A stretch of 51,200 nucleotides of DNA from an uncultured Prevotella sp. (GTDB lineage Bacteria; Bacteroidota; Bacteroidia; Bacteroidales; Bacteroidaceae), in contig ONHQ01000037.1 of NCBI GenBank assembly GCA_900317685.1, forward strand, positions 1 through 51,200, written 5' to 3'. The notes under the pieces were generated by a model, which saw nothing but the letters and a program-made list of their open reading frames with translations, searched no databases and was not told the DNA's origin. Each line of letters begins with the position of its first letter. Position 1 is the stretch's first letter. Position numbers and translations under genes: made by a program. This document shows, piece by piece, positions 44,869-51,200 of this stretch.

Positions 44869-44909
44869 GTTTTGATGTTGTTATTAAAATATGTGTTGAT
44901 ATTTTCTTT

Positions 44910-45353
44910 TTATTCAGGTATTGGCGTATGCCGGCAGTTGCTGCTCCACCATCTCATCGAGAAGCTTGCCACCACAAAGAGGAGAGCCGTGATGACAAAA
45001 TTGACGACGCTGAAGCCAGAGAGTTGAGACGCAAAATCATATCCAAGACTGTCCAGGACGCTGTTGGCATAGGTAAAGCCACATACTGCAGACAGCACGG
45101 ACACGGCGGCGAGAACGATCAGCCAATGAAACCACCGGCTGAAACTCACGCTGTTGATGACATAATAAAACAGCACAGCCCCACCCCATGAGCAGCAAGC
45201 CGTGATCAGCGCCGTGATCAAATAGAGGTTTTCGTTGTACATCTCATTGGAAAACTCATTTTGATAATAGCCTAACTCATAGATAGCGGCAGGAAAGAGT
45301 AAAAACAGCAGGGTCAGTACCAGACCACCGCCAAGCAATATCGCATGTTTCAT
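44910..45353 (-). CDS. Small multi-TM protein of the tubulin/actin-like cluster
   Basis: A 147-residue protein with four predicted membrane helices: HAILLGGGLVLTLLFLLFPA, YLITALITACCSWGGAVLFY, WLIVLAAVSVLSAVCGFTYA and VVNFVITALLFVVASFSMRW. The ATG at 45353 is chosen over a TTG at 45377 that overlaps the VWA gene. No family recognised. It could anchor the cytoplasmic tubulin- or actin-like proteins to the membrane. Confidence 0.7.
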   Translation of the reverse strand: MKHAILLGGGLVLTLLFLLFPAAIYELGYYQNEFSNEMYNENLYLITALITACCSWGGAVLFYYVINSVSFSRWFHWLIVLAAVSVLSAVCGFTYANSVLDSLGYDFASQLSGFSVVNFVITALLFVVASFSMRWWSSNCRHTPIPE

Positions 45354-45366
45354 ATTATGTTGAAAA

Positions 45367-46752
45367 TCAATTGTCAATATTCAAGTTCAGTTCAAAATAA
45401 GCCGGTGTGTCGCTGGCATTGCGGCTGTAACTGCCATAAATGCCCTGCAACAGGGGACTCAGCCCAAACGTCGTCGCGTTGTCAGGATTCAAGTCGTTGT
45501 CAGTTGATCCCCGCTGTGTCCATACCGGCAACTGGTCGATCAGACGAATCTTGAGCGACTGCTCATGGGTGATCTTGGGCACGGTGAGCAGGAACAAATG
45601 GGTGGCGGTGCCAAGATATTTCTTCTCGGCCGGCGTGCGGTCAGAAGCAACGATAGGACGTATCGCTTTCAACTTGATACCATCGTCAGAAATCAACTGA
45701 TAATGACGGATGTCTGTCAGATAGTCGTCATCTATCATCATGCCTTTCAAGTCTACGGCTAAAACCAGCTGCACATAGCCTTTGTCCTTATCAGGCTCTA
45801 CGTCGGTGAGACTGGTCACAGCATCTTCCTGACCGTGAGCCGGACGGAAATGACCGGCCAAGTCCTTACCCCCTAAGAGGAATGAGCAATAAGGGCTGTA
45901 GATAGGAGATGCCGTGAAGAGACACATATTCTCGTAGCCTTTCAAGCTCTGGAAATCAGAGAAGGTGCGATAATCGGGATCAGTTGTCAGCTGCTCCATA
46001 TTGCTGTTGGAGGTGATCACGATGATGTAGTAAGGTCTGCGACCATTGAACGTCTTGACGCTATTGTCGAAGGAATAATAGGGACCATTATACGAGCCAT
46101 TCATGCGCACCACCAGCATGGCCTTGTCTTTGACGGCATCCTTGAAGACGGAGCGCACCATCTCCTGAGCCTCATTAAAGACTTTCTGCGGATTGACGCC
46201 TTGCATGTCCTTCACCGAGTAGATCATGTCGGTCACCAAGATGCTTACCTCGTTGCCCTGTGTGCGGTTGAGCATTTCGTCGAAAATCTTGCGATAGTCG
46301 GTATAGCCCTTGTCGCCGATGCTGTCTACCTTGACCTTGCCCGAAATGCTATTCTCCATGGCCATTATTGCCGAGCGGAAGGAGCCGTCGCCATCAGGAC
46401 TGTCGTAGGCCATCATCGAACCACTACGCTCAACGAAGATATGGAATGTCAGCGCCTCGCCATTGATGCCCACAAAGCGGATATGCTTGGGCGGACGGCG
46501 CTTGGCAAAGAAATCGGTGATATAAGCCTCTACCTCGCTGACCTTTATATGGCCATCCTCAAAGAAGTCCTCGAAGTGATCCTGGTTGGCTTGGAGAAAG
46601 TTTTGTATCTTCTTCCAGTCCTGCCCGGAAATTTCCTCGTCCTGCCCTGCCAATTCTACGAGCAGGTGGTTGAAATCTCTATGCGAGCTGTCCGTGCAGG
46701 AAGCCAGCAACATCACTACCAAGAATGACAAGACATAAAATAGCTGTTTCAT
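45367..46752 (-). CDS. VWA-domain lipoprotein, first gene of the tubulin/actin-like cluster
   Basis: A 461-residue protein with a lipoprotein signal (MKQLFYVLSFLVVMLLASC, Cys19). A von Willebrand A-like domain starts near residue 100: FHIFVERSGSM corresponds to the MIDAS DxSxS motif, but with Glu108 in place of Asp (Glu108, Ser110, Ser112), and VSILVTDMIYS is the second metal-site strand. The C-terminal part is beta-rich. It should sit on the periplasmic side of a membrane and bind a partner, perhaps sensing or linking the cluster to the envelope. Its promoter is at 46779-46786. Confidence 0.8.
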   Translation of the reverse strand: MKQLFYVLSFLVVMLLASCTDSSHRDFNHLLVELAGQDEEISGQDWKKIQNFLQANQDHFEDFFEDGHIKVSEVEAYITDFFAKRRPPKHIRFVGINGEALTFHIFVERSGSMMAYDSPDGDGSFRSAIMAMENSISGKVKVDSIGDKGYTDYRKIFDEMLNRTQGNEVSILVTDMIYSVKDMQGVNPQKVFNEAQEMVRSVFKDAVKDKAMLVVRMNGSYNGPYYSFDNSVKTFNGRRPYYIIVITSNSNMEQLTTDPDYRTFSDFQSLKGYENMCLFTASPIYSPYCSFLLGGKDLAGHFRPAHGQEDAVTSLTDVEPDKDKGYVQLVLAVDLKGMMIDDDYLTDIRHYQLISDDGIKLKAIRPIVASDRTPAEKKYLGTATHLFLLTVPKITHEQSLKIRLIDQLPVWTQRGSTDNDLNPDNATTFGLSPLLQGIYGSYSRNASDTPAYFELNLNIDN

Positions 46753-46778
46753 CTATCTTTGTTTTTCTATTTTACTTG

Positions 46779-46786
46779 CAAAAGTA
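46779..46786 (-). promoter_or_regulatory. -7 promoter element of the tubulin/actin-like cluster
   Basis: TACTTTTG on the minus strand matches TAnnTTTG, 26 bases before the VWA ATG. All six genes have gaps under 90 bases and could be one transcript from here. Confidence 0.6.
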
Positions 46787-46937
46787 ATAAAAAAAAACGA
46801 ATTTCTCATCAACCATTGGCAATTATTAAGCATCAAGCATAAAGTTTCGATCGACTTTTTTGACATTTTCAAGAATAGAGAACGCCATGACAAACTAATG
46901 ACAAGGATTTCAGCACTATGAAATCAACAATTAGAGA

Positions 46938-47009
46938 AAGGTCTTTCGCTAAGTAGCAAAGAGTTAGAACCTACTTAACGAAAGACCTTTTTCTATAACG
47001 TTACAACAT
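46938..47009. repeat. Palindromic intergenic repeat, copy 2
   Basis: A 19-base inverted repeat (46938-46956 with 46971-46989, 18 of 19 matching) is followed by TTTCTATAACGTTACAACAT. The arms share the CTTTCGCTAAGTAG-like core and the TCTATA-CGTTACAA tail with the copy at 19945-20014. It could also serve as a terminator for readthrough on the plus strand. Confidence 0.7.
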
Positions 47010-47183
47010 CCATTGCCGGTCGATTGCCCCACAAAAAAGCAATGCTGACCTGCAAATTTCCCGGCGTTCACCCCCCACAAAGCAGCGTGCTCCATGCCGC
47101 ATCTCCGCTTCTTGCTGCAAAACTTGGCATGGTACTGAATTGACAGAGCAGAACCTGAGACAGCTGTTTCCACCGCCCAGATA

Positions 47184-47837
47184 CTACTCCGTCGCGTCTT
47201 TTTGCTCCTCATCTTTTAGCAAAGGGAGTGAGAGATGGTATTTCACAGCTAAGATTCTGATCGTCACGATGATGCCAAAGACCACAACGACAGTAACAGC
47301 CACGTTGGCGTGCAGCGAGATCATCAGCCAGTAGACCAAGCCGCCCAGAATGCTCGCCATGGCATAGATCTCTTTCCGGAAGATCACCGGCGGACGATTG
47401 AGCAGCAGGTCACGAATGACGCCACCGGCCGATCCTGTGATGCAACCCATGGAGATGGCTACCCAAAAGGGATGCCCACAGACCAACGTCTTCTGTATAC
47501 CGGCTATCGTGAACAGAGCCAAACCAAGCGTATCGAAGAAGAACCAGGCATTGTCGAGATGTCGGAGCAGCCGCGCAAAGAGTATCACCATTGCCTGGGC
47601 AAGAAAGGTGCAAACGATATACATCGGCGATGTCATCCAGAAAGGGGTGACCCCCAACATGACATCGCGCAAAGTGCCTCCGCCGATAGCCACGACGAAA
47701 CCGCATACAAAGCCTCCAAACCAATCGTAATGTCTGGCGGCCGCATGGCGAATGCCGGAGACAGCAAAGGCCAAGGTACCCAAGATTTCTATCGTCTGTT
47801 GGACAGAATGGATAAAGACTGGATCGTAATAAAACAT
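47184..47837 (-). CDS. TRIC-type cation channel family protein (UPF0126/YadS-like)
   Basis: A 217-residue membrane protein with about seven helices arranged as two similar three-helix halves plus one. Each half carries the characteristic glycine-rich motif: VVAIGGGTLRDVMLG and ITGSAGGVIRDLLLN. These match bacterial homologues of trimeric intracellular cation channels, thought to conduct K+ or other monovalent cations. It lies downstream of the dehydrogenase gene with an 84-base gap. Confidence 0.9.
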   Translation of the reverse strand: MFYYDPVFIHSVQQTIEILGTLAFAVSGIRHAAARHYDWFGGFVCGFVVAIGGGTLRDVMLGVTPFWMTSPMYIVCTFLAQAMVILFARLLRHLDNAWFFFDTLGLALFTIAGIQKTLVCGHPFWVAISMGCITGSAGGVIRDLLLNRPPVIFRKEIYAMASILGGLVYWLMISLHANVAVTVVVVFGIIVTIRILAVKYHLSLPLLKDEEQKDATE

Positions 47838-47921
47838 TCTTTATTAATGCTTCCTATTAATGAATCATCGTCTCAAAAGCCGTTAAATCAATGCTTAAAC
47901 AGATGTTCCTATTCGATTGGT

Positions 47922-48872
47922 TTAAACATGATTTAAGTCTCTGCCTTCAACAAACGCTTGAATGTTCTCAACACATATCTTCATCAGCCGTTCCCGCGCT
48001 TCCTTCGTTGCCCAGGCGATGTGCGGAGTGATGTAGGCATGGGGCTGGGCAAAGAGAGGATTGTCAGCCCGTGGCGGCTCCTCGGTCATCACGTCCGCAC
48101 CATAGGCAGCCAGCTCACCGTTGGCCAAAGCATTGGCCACAGCCTCCTCATCGACGAGCGGCCCGCGTCCGGTGTTGATCAGAATGGCTGACGGATGCAT
48201 CAGTTTCAATCGCTGGGCATCAATGAGATGGTAAGTATCTTTGGTCAGGGGGCAATGGAGCGAGAGAATGTCGGACACGGCCAACACGCCCTCCAGCGTG
48301 GTCTTCTGAATGCCGGCGGGGAGGTCGGTAGCGTTTTTCGAAGTCAGGGCAAACACGTCCATGCCCAGGTCACAGGCGATGCGTGCCACCCTCATGCCGA
48401 TATGTCCGAGTCCTACGATACCCATCGTCTTCCCGGCCAACTCTGGCAACGGCGTATCCCAATAGCAGAAGTCTGGTTGATGGCTCCATTTGCCATGCCG
48501 GTTCTCTTCGGCATAGTGAGCCACCTGGTTGGTGATGTTCAGTATATGCGCGAAAGTCATCTGCACCACGCTGTCGGTACTATACGAGGGGATATTCGTC
48601 ACCACGATGCCACGCCGGTGGGCCGCTTCAACGTCCACCACATTATAACCAGTGGCAAGCACACCGATATATTTCAATTTTGGCAGTTGGGCCATCACTT
48701 CGTCGGTGATATTCACTTTATTGATCAGTATGGCATCGGCTTCCTTGGCGCGCTCTACCACGTCTTCGGGGGCTGTTCGGGGATAAACAGTGAGATTGCC
48801 AAAAGCCTTGAGTGCCTCCCAAGACAGATCTCCGGGGTTGGCGGCATAGCCGTCGAGTTCTACAATGTTCAT
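47922..48872 (-). CDS. D-2-hydroxyacid dehydrogenase (hydroxypyruvate/glycerate type)
   Basis: A 316-residue NAD(P)-dependent reductase. The Rossmann motif is GIVGLGHIGMRVARIACDLG. The catalytic Arg is in INTGRGPLVDEEAV, the Glu in DVMTEEPP and the His in ITPHIAWATKEARERL. Sequence style (VDVEAAHRRGIVVTNIPSYS) fits glycerate or hydroxypyruvate reductases, but the exact substrate is uncertain. It is 101 bases downstream of rarA and may share its promoter. Confidence 0.9.
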   Translation of the reverse strand: MNIVELDGYAANPGDLSWEALKAFGNLTVYPRTAPEDVVERAKEADAILINKVNITDEVMAQLPKLKYIGVLATGYNVVDVEAAHRRGIVVTNIPSYSTDSVVQMTFAHILNITNQVAHYAEENRHGKWSHQPDFCYWDTPLPELAGKTMGIVGLGHIGMRVARIACDLGMDVFALTSKNATDLPAGIQKTTLEGVLAVSDILSLHCPLTKDTYHLIDAQRLKLMHPSAILINTGRGPLVDEEAVANALANGELAAYGADVMTEEPPRADNPLFAQPHAYITPHIAWATKEARERLMKICVENIQAFVEGRDLNHV

Positions 48873-48973
48873 GGTTAAATGTCTTTTCTTTGATGTGATT
48901 ACCTTATTAATTAGGGTATGACACCTTATTTATTATTATAGTCAAGTACAAAATGGACTTAAGTCCGGGTCGT

Positions 48974-50248
48974 CTACTCCTTATACCGGTCTCCCCAACA
49001 GCTGAGCATACGCTGATAGAGCTTCTCTTCCGAGGGCGAGTGCTGAGCATGCCAGAAGCGCAGACCTTTCAACTCATCGGGAAGATACTGCTGAGGCGTG
49101 AAGTTGCCGGGGTAGTCGTGAGGATATTTATAACCATCATGGTATCCGAGCTCGGCCATCAACTTGGTGGGCGCATTGCGCAATGGCAGCGGCACAGGCT
49201 GGTTGCCACTCTTTCTGACTTCTTCCAAGGCTGTGTTGATACCCATGTAAGCCGAGTTGCTCTTAGGGCTCGTCGCCAAATAGACAGTAGCCTCGGCAAG
49301 AGGAATACGCCCCTCGGGCCAGCCGATCTTCATCACGGCGTCGAAGGCCGCATTGGCCAACAGCAGCGCATTGGGATTGGCAAGACCAATATCCTCGGCG
49401 GCCGAGATGACCAGGCGACGGGCGATGAACTGCGGGTCTTCTCCGCCCTCTATCATCCTTGCCATCCAATAGAGAGCCGCGTCGGGGTCTGAACCGCGAA
49501 TGCTCTTGATAAACGCCGAGATGATGTCGTAGTGCATCTCACCTTCCTTGTCGTAGGCCAACGGATTGGTCTGAAGGCGGTCCTCCACCAAGGCATCCGT
49601 AATGACAATATCAGAAGTGTCGTTGGCGCCGACCACCAGATCCAGGATGTTGAGCAGTTTGCGTGCGTCGCCACCGCTGTATCGCAGCAGCGCCCCGGTC
49701 TCCTTCAGCTCGATATGCCTCTGACTCAGCACAGCGTCTTTCGTCAGTGCGCGGTGAAGAATCTTCAGCAGGTCGTCCTTGCCAAGCGATTTCAGCACAT
49801 AAAGCTGACAGCGCGAGAGCAAAGGGCGGATGACCTCGAAGGAAGGGTTCTCTGTGGTTGCGCCGATGAGAGTCACGACACCCTGCTCTACCGCTCCCAA
49901 CAAAGAATCTTGCTGAGATTTGGAGAAGCGGTGAATCTCGTCGATGAACAAGATGGGCGACTGCTCCTGGAAGAAGCGGCCCTGCTTGGCCTTGGCGATC
50001 ACGTCGCGCACGTCCTTTACCCCGCTAGTGACGGCACTCAGCGTGTAGAAGGGCACCTTGAGCGTGCTGGCAATGATGTGGGCCAGCGTCGTCTTGCCCA
50101 CGCCCGGCGGTCCCCACAAGATGAAGGAGCTGACATGCCCCGACTCTATCATTCTCCTCAGCACGCCGTCCCTGCCGACGAGATGGTCCTGGCCTACATA
50201 GTCGTCGAGCGACTGCGGCCGCATGCGTTCTGCCAATGGTTCAGACAT
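48974..50248 (-). CDS. rarA: Replication-associated recombination protein RarA (MgsA)
   Basis: An AAA+ ATPase related to clamp loaders that acts at stalled replication forks. Walker A GPPGVGKT (residues 46-53) and Walker B ILFIDEIHRF are followed by LLGAVEQGVVTLIGATTENP (sensor 1). The C-terminal tetramerisation region has ISAFIKSIRGSDPDAALYWM and ARRLVISAAEDIGLANPNAL, typical of RarA. At 424 residues it is full length. Its promoter is at 50277-50284. Confidence 0.95.
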   Translation of the reverse strand: MSEPLAERMRPQSLDDYVGQDHLVGRDGVLRRMIESGHVSSFILWGPPGVGKTTLAHIIASTLKVPFYTLSAVTSGVKDVRDVIAKAKQGRFFQEQSPILFIDEIHRFSKSQQDSLLGAVEQGVVTLIGATTENPSFEVIRPLLSRCQLYVLKSLGKDDLLKILHRALTKDAVLSQRHIELKETGALLRYSGGDARKLLNILDLVVGANDTSDIVITDALVEDRLQTNPLAYDKEGEMHYDIISAFIKSIRGSDPDAALYWMARMIEGGEDPQFIARRLVISAAEDIGLANPNALLLANAAFDAVMKIGWPEGRIPLAEATVYLATSPKSNSAYMGINTALEEVRKSGNQPVPLPLRNAPTKLMAELGYHDGYKYPHDYPGNFTPQQYLPDELKGLRFWHAQHSPSEEKLYQRMLSCWGDRYKE

Positions 50249-50276
50249 ATTTTATGAGCTTTTCGTTTTCAGAATA

Positions 50277-50284
50277 CAAATATA
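50277..50284 (-). promoter_or_regulatory. -7 promoter element of rarA
   Basis: TATATTTG on the minus strand, 28 bases before the rarA ATG at 50248. Confidence 0.6.
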
Positions 50285-50327
50285 CGATTTTTCTTGGAAA
50301 TACATACACCCTACCTAAAAAAAAGTA

Positions 50328-50905
50328 ACGCAACAACGCAACAACACAACAACGCAACATTTATAGGTTTCTGACATACGAGAAATGAGAAACGTAAATA
50401 TAAAAGAACTATTTTTATAATTAGATAAATGGTTAATATATAATATATTATATAATAAAATTATTATAAATAATATAATATATTTTCATTCTATAGTCTC
50501 ATTTTCAACCTTATCTCGACTAAAAGTCAGAATGCACCTTATGTTGCGTTGTTGCGTGTTGCGTTGTTGCGTATCTCCAATTTCCAACCCATAGTCTAAG
50601 CTCTTTCAGACAATACATTCGCGAGACACGAAACATAATCCTATGCTATGCGTAACACCGTAACACCGTAACAGCGTAACATAAGGCCGATAACGACATG
50701 CGGCAAGGAATTCGGCGAAAATGAGACTATAGAGTAAAAGTATATTATATTATTATATATTATAATATTAATTAATATATTAATAATTAGTACTTTATAT
50801 AGAATATGCATTCATTCTTCTTATTTTACATTCTTTGTTTTCCCGACATGCGATAGCTATAAATGTTACGGTGTTACGCTGTTACGGTGTTACGGTGTTA
50901 CACGG
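50328..50905. repeat. Quasi-palindromic array of tandem short repeats and AT-rich tracts
   Basis: Two units face each other. The left unit is bounded by inverted arms of the tandem motif CGCAACAA (50328-50360 and 50541-50572); the right unit by inverted arms of CCGTAACA (50651-50683 and 50863-50905, 29 bases identical). Each encloses an AT-rich tract. The tracts themselves are inverted copies: the segment ending CTATAGTCTCATTTTC near 50512 matches the reverse complement of the one starting GAAAATGAGACTATAG near 50718. No gene is present. Confidence 0.8.
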
Positions 50906-51133
50906 GATAATCTATAATTCTCAAATTCTTGATAAACAAAATAGCGAGTACTTCATTCGCTGAATAACTAATCGTACGTAACTATTCAGCTGGGTGGAGC
51001 ATAGTCTTTCTGCGCCCTCCCGTCATCTGTTAAATTGGTTAACAGTCTGGAATCAGCTTTTTATCTGATTTCCCCGTACCCCCATACGACGTTTCTATTT
51101 TAAGTAAAGAAACCTCCATTTGAGACACTATAC
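50906..51133. other. Non-coding stretch with consecutive short palindromes
   Basis: No gene is seen. Successive inverted repeats are GCTGAATA/TATTCAGC (50959-50990), an imperfect GGGTGGAGCA/TGCGCCCTCCC pair (about 50990-51021), CTGTTAA/TTAACAG (51027-51045) and AATCAG/CTGATT (51051-51070). They could be a structured RNA, protein sites or part of the neighbouring repeat array. Confidence 0.45.
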
Positions 51134-51175
51134 AAAAAAGCCCCAGCCTCGCTAGTTTTGAGTGAGACTGGGGCT
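51134..51175 (-). terminator. Terminator of a minus-strand gene beyond the right edge
   Basis: AGCCCCAGCCTCGCT pairs with AGTGAGACTGGGGCT (two G-T or mismatched positions) and is followed on the minus strand by TTTTTT. Confidence 0.75.
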
Positions 51176-51200
51176 ATTTCGTGTTTTTCCACACCATAAT

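Larger units (their letters stand above)
46753..47183. other. Intergenic region upstream of the VWA gene
   Basis: It contains the VWA gene promoter and the second palindromic repeat, then about 175 bases (47010-47183) with no recognisable gene or RNA. A minus-strand open frame across 46964-47212 includes the repeat itself and is not called. Confidence 0.5.

Noticed and set aside
46964-47212. 82-codon minus-strand frame across the palindromic repeat
   Set aside because: Its end is encoded by the repeat itself and the rest overlaps the TRIC gene end; likely a by-product of the repeat.
50328-50572. CRISPR array
   Set aside because: The repeats are short tandem motifs without unique spacers of regular length, and no cas genes are present.
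51027-51045. Integron attC-like site (GTTAAAT with TTAACAG)
   Set aside because: The match to the core sites is partial and there is no integrase or cassette structure.
50328-51060. Possible chromosomal origin (tandem iteron-like repeats with AT-rich tracts)
   Set aside because: No DnaA boxes (TTATNCACA) were found, and dnaA or other origin neighbours are absent; rarA alone is not evidence.

Overview
The window looks like chromosomal DNA of a Bacteroidales bacterium, most likely Prevotella or Segatella-like. Many genes are preceded by the Bacteroidota -7 promoter motif TAnnTTTG, some with a TTTG-like -33 box about 20 bases upstream. Shine-Dalgarno sites are almost absent. Ribosomal protein S16 carries a long Ala/Glu-rich tail. 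RNase P RNA is encoded on the minus strand. I see no tRNA, rRNA, insertion sequence, prophage or CRISPR array. Coding regions are moderately GC-rich and intergenic regions are AT-rich.

Layout. 1-1.5 kb (minus) is a small, apparently eroded operon: a short chimeric protein, a membrane protein and a 3'-truncated HAD phosphatase. 1.8-5.5 kb (plus) is etfB-etfA-acyl-CoA dehydrogenase. 5.7-9.2 kb has L-serine ammonia-lyase, a small lipoprotein and a membrane-anchored TPR protein. 9.3-10.3 kb is queD-queE. 10.5-16.6 kb has cardiolipin synthase, an aldose-epimerase-like enzyme (minus), a ThrE-type exporter, mnmA and a secreted GH5-like glycosidase. 16.7-19.9 kb has a type II NADH dehydrogenase (minus) divergent from a ric/scdA iron-sulfur repair gene, then a flavodoxin and a frameshifted remnant of a DUF438/DUF1858-like gene. 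20.2-25.2 kb (minus) has yebC, pheT, a J-domain protein and rpsP. 25.3-30.2 kb (minus) is the oxidative TCA branch: aconitase, isocitrate dehydrogenase and citrate synthase in one operon. 30.3-33.9 kb (minus) has a MORN-GH25 lipoprotein with a membrane partner, a YkvA/DUF1232 protein, a two-TM protein and rnpB. 34.2-35.6 kb is an HtrA protease. 35.8-38.0 kb is a small-peptide-maturation-like cluster: an exported protein, an HPr-kinase-like P-loop protein, a SipW-type S26 peptidase and a PqqD-like protein. 47.2-50.2 kb (minus) has a TRIC channel, a 2-hydroxyacid dehydrogenase and rarA. The last 950 bases are non-coding and rich in inverted repeats.

The most interesting locus is 38.2-46.8 kb (minus), six closely spaced genes. 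In transcription order they encode a VWA-domain lipoprotein, a small multi-TM protein, a divergent tubulin/FtsZ-like protein, a 1170-residue protein with an actin/Hsp70-type ATPase domain, a coiled-coil protein and a zinc-ribbon membrane protein. A tubulin-fold and an actin-fold NTPase next to each other, with envelope components, suggest an uncharacterised cytoskeleton-like or envelope-remodelling machine. The family assignments come from motifs read by eye; the joint function is inference.

Other points of interest are the HPrK/S26/PqqD module, a quasi-palindromic repeat array at the right end, two copies of a palindromic repeat 27 kb apart, and several broken or chimeric genes.
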